Position numbers and translations under genes: made by a program. From Paenibacillus sp. URB8-2 (GTDB taxonomy: Bacteria > Bacillota > Bacilli > Paenibacillales > Paenibacillaceae): a stretch of DNA of 64,000 nt. The notes under the pieces were generated by a model, which did no database searches, was not told the DNA's origin, and saw only the letters and a list, made by a program, of their open reading frames with translations. Numbering within the stretch: the first letter of the stretch is position 1; every line of letters starts with the position of its first letter. The stretch lies in the NCBI RefSeq assembly GCF_013393385.1, contig NZ_AP023239.1, positions 4,278,001-4,342,000 of the forward strand, given 5' to 3'. Of this stretch, positions 58,256 to 64,000 are shown one piece after another.

Positions 58256-58846
58256 TTAGGATTTGATCGGTGAAGCCAGAACCTCGTCAATCAGGCCGTA
58301 AGCCTTCGCTTCTTCCGCACTCATGAAATTGTCGCGATCCGTATCGCGCTCGATTTTTTCAAGGGGCTGTCCGGTGCGATCTACATAAATTTGATTGAGC
58401 TTCTGTCTCGTTTTGAGAATCCAGTCCGCGTGAATCCAAATATCAGACGCCTGACCTTGAACGCCGCCAAGCGGTTGGTGAATCATCACCTCGCTGTTGG
58501 TAAGCGCATATCTCTTGCCCGGCGCCCCGGCGGTTAACAGCAGCGATCCCATACTGGCCGCCATCCCAACACAAATAGTAGATACATCTGGCTTGATATA
58601 TTGCATCGTATCATATATACCCATGCCGGCTGTTACAGAACCACCGGGTGAATTGATGTACAAGTTGATGTCCTTTTCAGGGTCCTCGGCTGCCAGAAAA
58701 AGCAATTGGGCAATAACCAGATTGGCAACATCATCATCAATTGCGTTGCTCAGGAAAATGATGCGGTCCTTGAGCAATCGGGAGTAGATGTCGTAAGAGC
58801 GTTCTCCTCGATTTGTCGATTCCACAACCATTGGTACCAGACTCAT
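58256..58846 (-). CDS. clpP: ClpP protease
   Basis: A 196-residue serine peptidase forming the ClpXP/ClpCP chamber. Catalytic Ser is in [12 protein letters not shown], His in [13 protein letters not shown], and Asp in the [12 protein letters not shown] region. [20 protein letters not shown] is the usual N-terminus. ATG start. A good sigma-A promoter lies upstream and clpX follows closely. No CtsR heptad repeat was seen upstream, so control may differ from that of B. subtilis clpP. Confidence 0.97.
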   Translation of the reverse strand: MSLVPMVVESTNRGERSYDIYSRLLKDRIIFLSNAIDDDVANLVIAQLLFLAAEDPEKDINLYINSPGGSVTAGMGIYDTMQYIKPDVSTICVGMAASMGSLLLTAGAPGKRYALTNSEVMIHQPLGGVQGQASDIWIHADWILKTRQKLNQIYVDRTGQPLEKIERDTDRDNFMSAEEAKAYGLIDEVLASPIKS

Positions 58847-58896
58847 GCCACCAACCTCATTTCTCTATATATAATTAGTCTTGCCTTTTCAGAAGT

Positions 58897-58925
58897 ATTT
58901 TAACACGTTCAAAGCGCAATGTCAT
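58897..58925 (-). promoter_or_regulatory. clpP-clpX promoter
   Basis: ATGACA (58920-58925), 17-bp spacer, TAAAAT (58897-58902). No CtsR-type GGTCAAA repeat nearby. Confidence 0.6.
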
Positions 58926-58953
58926 TTTTTCACTTCCTGAAGGCTTTTCTTTC

Positions 58954-58992
58954 ATGAAAATAAGGCACGTACCATAAATATACGTGCCTTAT
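58954..58992 (-). terminator. Terminator of tig
   Basis: Perfect 12-bp stem ATAAGGCACGTA/TACGTGCCTTAT with a nine-base loop, then TTTTCATG on the minus strand, 57 nt beyond the tig stop. Confidence 0.85.
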
Positions 58993-59049
58993 CGCTTGAG
59001 TATGAGGCCCGAAACAGGCCGCTCTGGTTATAACGTATTAATCGCCGAT

Positions 59050-60390
59050 TTATTCGGCGCTTGCTTCTTCCGATTTCTCGGCCGCTTCTTCTGCAGGAGC
59101 TTCAACTTCCTGGCTGTTCTCAACGAGGAAATCGATGGTCTTGCGAAGGGAGATCTCGTCTTTCAGGCTGTCGAGCGATCCGTTCGCCGTAAGAATACCG
59201 CGAATTTCTTCAGCGGAGCGTTTGTAAGTCTCAGCCATTTTGGAGAGCTCTTCTTCAAACTCCTCATCGGAAACCTTGATGTTCTCTTCCTTGGCGATCA
59301 CTTCGAGAACCAGATTGTTGCGGACGCGTTTCTCCGCATCATTCTTCATTTGTGCGCGCAGATCGTCCTGAGTTTGGCCCGAGAAGCTGAGGAACATGTC
59401 CATGTTCATGCCTTGCTGACGGAGACGCATGTCGAAATCGCGAACCATGTTCTGAACTTCGCTGTCGATCATGGCCTCAGGGATTTCCACTTCCGCATTG
59501 GCAGCGGCTTTGTCGACAACGGCGTTTTCTTTCACGCCTTTCAGCTCTTCCGCCTTGCGGGATTCCAGTTGTTTCTTCAAGTCTTCCTTGTATTCGGCCA
59601 GCGTTTCGAACTCGCTAACGTCTTTCGCGAACTCGTCGTCCAGTTCCGGAAGCTGCTTGCGTTTGATTTCATGCAGTTTCACTTTGAATACAGCCGGTTT
59701 GCCAGCAAGATTCTCGGCTTGATAGTTCTCCGGGAAAGTCACTTCCACGTCCTTCAAATCGCCGGTAGCCATACCGATCACTTGATCCTCGAAGCCCGGG
59801 ATAAAGGAGTTGCTTCCCAGCTCAAGGGAGTGACGCTCCGCTTTGCCGCCTTCAAAAGCTTCACCGTCAACATATCCGTCGAAATCGATTACGGCGATGT
59901 CGCCGCTCGCTGCCGATTCGTCTTCGATAACCGCAAGCTCAGCATGACGCTCTTGCAGGCGAGTCAGTTCAGCGTTCAATTCTTCGTCCGTCACTTCGGC
60001 TTTTTGCACGGGAACTTCAATTCCTTTGTACTGGCCGAGAGTCACTTCAGGCTTAACGGTAACTTTCGCTTTGAACTTGAAGGATTGTCCCTTGCCGAAC
60101 TGCTCGATATCCACTTCAGGACGGTCTACAGGGAAGATGTCGGCTTGTTCAACCGCTTCGCCGTAAGCTTCAGGCAGCAGAATGTCGATGGCGTCTTGGT
60201 AAAGGCTCTCCACGCCAAAACGGGATTCGAAAATCGGCCGCGGCACTTTTCCTTTACGGAAACCAGGTACGTTTGCTTTCTTAACGACTTTATTAAAGGC
60301 TTTGTCGAGAGCTTGCGCTACACGCTCAGCGTCTACTTCAACTTCAAGAACGCCAAGGTTCTTCTCTATTTTTTCCCAAGTTGCTTTCAT
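59050..60390 (-). CDS. tig: Trigger factor chaperone
   Basis: A 446-residue ribosome-bound chaperone and prolyl isomerase. The ribosome-docking signature is VPGFRKGKVPRPIFE in the N-terminal domain. The FKBP-like domain runs from about 155 to 240 (VIDFDGYVDGEAFEGG, SFIPGFEDQVIGM), and the C-terminal arms contain the long helical part. A final Glu/Ala-rich tail (EEAAEKSEEASAE) is a common lineage feature. ATG start. Strong promoter and terminator on either side make it a single-gene unit upstream of clpP-clpX. Confidence 0.96.
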   Translation of the reverse strand: MKATWEKIEKNLGVLEVEVDAERVAQALDKAFNKVVKKANVPGFRKGKVPRPIFESRFGVESLYQDAIDILLPEAYGEAVEQADIFPVDRPEVDIEQFGKGQSFKFKAKVTVKPEVTLGQYKGIEVPVQKAEVTDEELNAELTRLQERHAELAVIEDESAASGDIAVIDFDGYVDGEAFEGGKAERHSLELGSNSFIPGFEDQVIGMATGDLKDVEVTFPENYQAENLAGKPAVFKVKLHEIKRKQLPELDDEFAKDVSEFETLAEYKEDLKKQLESRKAEELKGVKENAVVDKAAANAEVEIPEAMIDSEVQNMVRDFDMRLRQQGMNMDMFLSFSGQTQDDLRAQMKNDAEKRVRNNLVLEVIAKEENIKVSDEEFEEELSKMAETYKRSAEEIRGILTANGSLDSLKDEISLRKTIDFLVENSQEVEAPAEEAAEKSEEASAE

Positions 60391-60445
60391 GTTATACTTT
60401 CCCCTCCAAAATTGGTTCGCATATCACGCACAGAATAACCATTAT

Positions 60446-60474
60446 ATTATATAAAAGATTATTATACTTTTCAA
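60446..60474 (-). promoter_or_regulatory. tig promoter
   Basis: TTGAAA (60469-60474), 17-bp spacer, TATAAT (60446-60451): near-consensus sigma-A promoter. Confidence 0.85.
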
Positions 60475-60508
60475 GTAGTGTTATGCGTTTTCGCTTCGAG
60501 ATACGGGG

Positions 60509-61426
60509 TTACAAAGGCTTTCCCGCAAAACTGTTAAGCATCCGGTAAGCCTGTTCAAATGGAAATCGCATGCTTTCGGTGATGCCATACATCGTTCTGG
60601 TCTCTTCCTCATTTCTTGTTCCGTTCAGCGTTTCGGAAACCGTCTGATGCAGCGCTCCCGCCCATAAATCCAGCACTCCGTCTTCGCCGGTCAGTATCGA
60701 ATAATAGGCCTCCGAGCCGTAGATCGACATCATAAACTGCCCCCACAGCTCCTGCGCAAAATAATACAAAGTAGGCTCATGCGTCTCCGTCTGCTCCGCG
60801 ACCCGTTCCAGCACCTGGGCAACCTGCGGAGGAAAATCATCGTTCTGCAAAGGAACTTGTTCGATCTCCACCACGACGTTCTCCGAGCCTCTCTTCAGCT
60901 CAACGGCCCCTTGGACGCCCCGACGGCGAAGCGTCTGCATTGTCCGGAATTGCAGAATGGGATGAATCCCCGGTTTCTGAACCCAGTCGGTCAGGGCATA
61001 ATCCACCTCTTCTCCTTCAAAAAAAGACAGCTGCTCCAGAGCAAGCAGCGTCGCTTCCGACAAAGGCTCGTGCATGACCCGGTGCAAAAGCTTGTTCGCG
61101 TAGTCCGCATCCTCCTGAAGCTTGGCTTTTGCCATCTGCCGGGCCATCTCTTGTGCGCCCATATCTTCTTCGTGAGCAGGCGACTCGCCGACATATTCGC
61201 CCTGCGATGCGTAAGGAAACGCCGCCTCCAGCCAATCCAGCAGCGATTGCCACTCCTCGTAGTGCCGCTCTTCCTGCCCCTGGCACTGCAGCAAAAATCT
61301 CAGCAGTCCGATGGCTTCTCCGTAACGCTCACTTTCCAGCATGACCGTCAGTTGGATCTGATAATAGTCCAGCGTCTTTGGAAAAAGCACGATATTTTCT
61401 TTAGCGGGGGAATTGGAATTTCGAAT
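60509..61426 (-). CDS. YsoA-like TPR protein, probable AUU start
   Basis: A helical, repeat-rich cytoplasmic protein of about 305 residues. It occupies the place of ysoA (TPR protein) next to tig in Bacillus and has helix pairs such as YYQIQLTVMLESERYGEAIG and LRFLLQCQGQEERHYEEWQS. Function unknown. The start is unusual: the strong ribosome site AAGGAGG is followed after seven bases by ATT (61424-61426), and no ATG, GTG or TTG is suitably placed. A TTG at 61451-61453 opens the frame but lies about ten bases after the predicted transcription start and has no ribosome site. An AUU start is therefore proposed. Confidence 0.7.
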   Translation of the reverse strand: MRNSNSPAKENIVLFPKTLDYYQIQLTVMLESERYGEAIGLLRFLLQCQGQEERHYEEWQSLLDWLEAAFPYASQGEYVGESPAHEEDMGAQEMARQMAKAKLQEDADYANKLLHRVMHEPLSEATLLALEQLSFFEGEEVDYALTDWVQKPGIHPILQFRTMQTLRRRGVQGAVELKRGSENVVVEIEQVPLQNDDFPPQVAQVLERVAEQTETHEPTLYYFAQELWGQFMMSIYGSEAYYSILTGEDGVLDLWAGALHQTVSETLNGTRNEEETRTMYGITESMRFPFEQAYRMLNSFAGKPL

Positions 61427-61469
61427 GAGGGCACCTCCTTCCTGATTCTCCAAAACGTCTCAGTTGATG

Positions 61470-61498
61470 ATTATAGCATACCCTGTGATTGCTTTGTA
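61470..61498 (-). promoter_or_regulatory. Promoter of the ysoA-like gene
   Basis: Extended -10 TGCTATAAT (61470-61478) with a TTACAA-like -35 about 18 bp upstream. Predicted start near 61463. Confidence 0.6.
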
Positions 61499-61588
61499 AA
61501 AACAGGTTGAACATCCACCGGTATTATGGTATTATAATTTTTGCTTGCTTTTCAGTATTATAAGTTCCACTGCTTTAATCTTTAATAT

Positions 61589-61662
61589 GTCCCAGTAGCT
61601 CAGTTGGATAGAGCATGCGCCTTCTAAGCGCACGGTCGGGGGTTCGAATCCCTCCTGGGACG
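61589..61662 (+). tRNA. tRNA-Arg (UCU)
   Basis: A 74-nt cloverleaf: acceptor GTCCCAG/CTGGGAC, D stem GCTC/GAGC, anticodon stem TGCGC/GCGCA with loop CTTCTAA giving anticodon UCU (codon AGA), and T stem GGGGG/CCCTC with TTCGAAT. CCA is not encoded. Discriminator base G. A terminator follows. Confidence 0.95.
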
Positions 61663-61847
61663 TCAAATGCCTTCCCTCTCGGGAAGGCGTTTTTTTGCGT
61701 CCGGGGTGAGAACCCCCGAATGGGTTCGTCGGAGCGACGCATCGTAAGCTTCCGCTTCGCAGTCAGACCGTAGGGCTGTACCCCTCCTGGGACGTCAAAT
61801 GCCTTCCCTTTCGGGAAGGCGTTTTTGCGTCCGGGGTGAGAACCCCC
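61650..61847 (+). repeat. Tandem duplication of tRNA-Arg tail plus terminator
   Basis: Copy 1 (61650-61717) starts in the tRNA T arm and runs through its terminator to GTCCGGGGTGAGAACCCCC. Copy 2 (61782-61847) repeats this with one substitution and two fewer T. The stretches after each copy also share GAGCGAC and GCT-TCCG-like pieces, so the original unit was about 130 bp and has decayed. Confidence 0.88.
61669..61696 (+). terminator. Terminator of tRNA-Arg
   Basis: GCCTTCCC-TCTC-GGGAAGGC followed by GTTTTTTT. A second, nearly identical copy lies at 61801-61826. Confidence 0.9.
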
Positions 61848-61942
61848 AAGGGAGGCTTCAGAGCGACCAAGGTCGTGGCTATCCGTGAGGCCCATCTGGA
61901 CGTAGGAGAAACGCTCGATCTCACACAGGCAGTAGAATCATA

Positions 61943-62129
61943 AACGGGAAAACCTCCCTTTCATTTCCGAATAATTGGGCCGGCCCGCCTCATGAACGGG
62001 AAAAACTCCACCTTATTGGCGGCATTTTCTTCGGTTTGGGCAAAAGCGCCTGATTAAGGGGGAGAAATTCCCTCCCAGGCTTGTCAAAAGGTCCATTTCA
62101 TCAAAATAAAAAGGAGAAATTCCATTTCA
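61943..62129. repeat. Four-arm dispersed intergenic repeat, copy B
   Basis: Arms CGGGAAAACCTCCC (61945), CGGGAAAAACTCC (61997), GGAGAAATTCCC (62061) and GGAGAAATTCC (62113): the same order and 52/64/52 spacing as copy A at 15289-15477. Flanking words also match, e.g. CCCAGGC after arm 3 and AAATAAAA before arm 4. Gene-free region between tRNA-Arg and pstA. Confidence 0.8.
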
Positions 62130-62365
62130 CTCTCCCTCAGGTCCCTGGCTATCCAATAATTTGCAGCTGACCACAGTTCCCAAACGTGTACTCAGGCCAA
62201 CCAAGGACAACCGCACCTCTCGGTAGTTTCCGATTCTTCATATACTTGTAGCACACCCATACTTAAAACCTCACAGGCTCTCCCATAGAACCATAACTCA
62301 CCAAAGTGTTAACCGCTGGAACAGGAATCTGAGGCAGGGAAACCGGTGTAACCTTCTGCTTCATA

Positions 62366-62474
62366 GGAAAAGGCTGTCCCCGGTTTTAAACTGAATAGCT
62401 CCCCTTTAGATCTACAGGTTTTTTTTACCTGTCTATCTAAAGGGGAGCATATTAGTGAGAGACAGCCCTTTTTT
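62366..62474. repeat. MITE-like nested palindrome downstream of pstA
   Basis: Outer inverted repeat AAAAGG-CTGTC (62368-62378) and GACAGCC-C-TTTTTT (62461-62474). It encloses a near-perfect hairpin CTCCCCTTTAGAT...ATCTAAAGGGGAG (62399-62447) whose inner part ACAGGT/ACCTGT closes a loop of eight T. No coding capacity. Resembles a small non-autonomous element; it may also act as the pst terminator. Confidence 0.65.
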
Positions 62475-62500
62475 GCGTCAAGGGATAAAGATCCCGGGAA

Positions 62501-63382
62501 TTACCGCCCGGTCCCGCGCTTGACCCACCACAGCGGCGCGCGGAACGCCAGATTGATCAGCAGCACGACGATGACGAGCACGGCTGCGGATTTGTCGGCG
62601 ATCTGCCGGGCGTCCTCGACAATCGCTTCCGATTGCACATACCATAAATGCACGGCCAGCGTCTCCCCCGGGGAGAACAGATTGAAGTCCCACATTTCCC
62701 CCGAAGTGCTGAGGCCCGCCGTCAGGATAATCACGGCCGATTCCCCGAACGCCCGGCCGGCCACCAGGCAGATACCCGTAATAATGGACGGCAGCGCGAC
62801 CGGCAGAACGATTTTACGGATGCAATAAAATTTGGTCAGACCCAGCGCGTAGCCCGCCTCGCGCAGTTCGTCCGGGACGGCCCGAACCGCTTCCTCCGTC
62901 ACCCGCGCCAGCATTGGCAGATTCAGCAGCGCCAGACTGACGCCGCCCCCCAGAATGGTCAGACCCAATCCGAAATACTCCGCAAATATCGCCAAACCCA
63001 GGAGTCCGAATACAATGGAAGGCACGGACGACAGCGATTCCACGCAGATCCGCAGCGCTCCGGTAAAGGCGTTGTCCGGCGCATATTCCGCCATGTAGAT
63101 CCCTGCACCCAGTCCGATCGGAATCGAAATGACCAGCGAGATCAGCAGGATATAAAAAGAATTGAACAGCACGGGGCCGATGCCGCCGCCGGTATCGATC
63201 TCCTCGGGCTGGCGAATGAGGAAGGAGAAATCAAACCCAGGCAACCCTTTGCTCAAGATGGTGAACAGTAGCCAAAAAATCAGCAGCATAACCAGAGCCC
63301 CGAGGCCGTAGAAGCCGTAGGTCGCCAGCTTATCGCGCCGGATGGACCGGGCGGTTTGCCGCGAACGGGAGAATCCGTCCAT
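62501..63382 (-). CDS. pstA: Phosphate ABC transporter permease PstA
   Basis: A 293-residue inner-membrane permease with six hydrophobic helices. It forms the phosphate channel with PstC. Typical PstA stretches: VLFNSFYILLISLVISIPIG, IVFGLLGLAIFAEYFG, the EAA-like loop TEEAVRAVPDELREAGYALG and GRAFGESAVIILTAG. ATG start directly after the pstC stop codon, so translation is coupled. Normally pstB follows; here the next 840 nt contain only repeats and the tRNA gene. Confidence 0.95.
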   Translation of the reverse strand: MDGFSRSRQTARSIRRDKLATYGFYGLGALVMLLIFWLLFTILSKGLPGFDFSFLIRQPEEIDTGGGIGPVLFNSFYILLISLVISIPIGLGAGIYMAEYAPDNAFTGALRICVESLSSVPSIVFGLLGLAIFAEYFGLGLTILGGGVSLALLNLPMLARVTEEAVRAVPDELREAGYALGLTKFYCIRKIVLPVALPSIITGICLVAGRAFGESAVIILTAGLSTSGEMWDFNLFSPGETLAVHLWYVQSEAIVEDARQIADKSAAVLVIVVLLINLAFRAPLWWVKRGTGR

Positions 63383-64000
63383 CTATCCTTCCCTCCTTTT
63401 GCGTCCCAAAAACCGGACAACCAGTATCAATAAAAATGAAATCAGCAGCAGTAGAAAAGCCATCATATGCAGGGCATAGTTCCAGGTGGAGTCGAATTCC
63501 ACGTTGGAAATCTGCATCACGATGTTGCTTGTCAGCACCGACGCCGGGGTAAACAATGTCTTGGCCAGCTGCGGCGTGTTGCCGATCACCATAACGACGG
63601 CCATCGTCTCACCGATCGCGCGCGTCATCCCGAGAATGACCGCTGTAAGGATGCCTCTGCCGGCCGCAGGCAGCACGACGCGCATAATGACCTGCAGCCG
63701 GGTAGAGCCGAGCGCATAGGCTGCATCACGGTATTTGCGCGGCACGGCGGTGATGGCATCGTCGCTGATCCGGGCGATGGTTGGCAGCACCATCAGCGCC
63801 AGAACGAGCGCCGCGGCCAGCAAGCCGTCTCCGAGGCTTTCCCCGCTGACGCGGCGAAGAAACGGCAGGAGGACGGTCAAACCAAGATAACCGTATACAA
63901 TAGAAGGAATGCCGACCAGAAGATCAAGAACCGGACGGATCAAGCGTTTGAGCCAGGACGGCGCGATTTCGGCGGTCAGCACCGCCATGCCTACCGATAT
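63383..64000 (-). CDS. pstC: Phosphate ABC transporter permease PstC, partial
   Basis: The C-terminal ~205 residues of PstC; the 5' part lies beyond the right edge. The reading frame is open through 64000 (ISVGMAVLTAEIAPSWLKRL), so an internal ATG at 63986-63988 is not the start. Family landmarks: LDLLVGIPSIVYGYLGLTVL, the EAA-like AITAVPRKYRDAAYALGSTR, and GRGILTAVILGMTRAIGETM. Upstream of pstA in the same operon. Confidence 0.95.
   Translation of the reverse strand: MSVGMAVLTAEIAPSWLKRLIRPVLDLLVGIPSIVYGYLGLTVLLPFLRRVSGESLGDGLLAAALVLALMVLPTIARISDDAITAVPRKYRDAAYALGSTRLQVIMRVVLPAAGRGILTAVILGMTRAIGETMAVVMVIGNTPQLAKTLFTPASVLTSNIVMQISNVEFDSTWNYALHMMAFLLLLISFLLILVVRFLGRKRREG

Noticed and set aside
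56946..58259. 437-codon plus-strand frame
   Set aside because: Antisense of clpX. No recognisable domain.
58984..60438. 484-codon plus-strand frame
   Set aside because: Antisense of tig; rich in Phe and His, as expected from reversed Lys/Glu codons.

Overview
The window looks like a chromosomal segment of a Paenibacillus-type spore-forming Firmicute. The basis is the run valS-folC, spoVID, hemL-hemB...hemA, engB(ysxC)-lonA-lonB, clpX, tig and a ysoA-like TPR gene, which is the Bacillales backbone order. SpoVID, LonB, a valine T-box leader and an SLH-domain surface protein agree with this. Nearly all genes lie on the minus strand; greA, the tRNA-Arg gene and one possible 53-codon ORF are the plus-strand genes I can support.

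Layout from left to right. 1-4.7 kb: the start of an SMR exporter gene, a LysR regulator, an alkaline-phosphatase-fold phosphodiesterase and a membrane GGDEF protein. 4.9-10.9 kb: valS-folC-murC behind a T-box leader with a GUC (Val) specifier and a clear promoter. 11.2-13.0 kb: a PD-(D/E)XK-like nuclease/winged-helix protein behind a perfect 24-bp palindrome, then a GntR regulator with a small membrane protein. 13.1-19 kb: spoVID, greA, an RluD-type pseudouridine synthase, hemL and hemB. 19-22.7 kb: aldo-keto reductase, SPL-like radical SAM protein and a HipA-like kinase with a small partner. These sit inside what is a continuous hem operon in Bacillus. 22.8-28.4 kb: cobA/hemD fusion, hemC, sirC-type dehydrogenase, hemX and hemA, driven by a promoter whose -10 box overlaps a near-consensus PerR box.

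28.4-50.5 kb is a large exopolysaccharide and cell-surface locus placed between hemA and ysxC. Read in the direction of transcription it holds a PHP phosphatase, an SLH protein, a Wzz-like co-polymerase, a tyrosine autokinase, a CapD-like epimerase, three poorly characterised proteins, a WcaJ-like initiating transferase, an epimerase, five GT2 glycosyltransferases, an EpsG/Wzy polymerase, a pyruvyl transferase and a Wzx flippase. The assembly half (about 29-41 kb) is strikingly AT-rich and carries two decayed transposase genes, so it was probably acquired separately.

50.6-61.5 kb returns to housekeeping: ysxC, lonA, lonB, ispG, clpX, clpP, tig and a ysoA-like gene that may start at an AUU codon. 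61.6-64 kb: tRNA-Arg(UCU) with a tandemly duplicated 3' tail and terminator, a patch of structured intergenic repeats, and pstA with partial pstC.

The least explained elements are non-coding. One is a ~190-bp dispersed repeat with four short arms at fixed 52/64-65/52-nt spacing, present twice. Another is a stem-loop family built on ACGAGAAACG, present three times. A third is a MITE-like nested palindrome beside pstA. All calls are from reading the sequence; no database search was possible.
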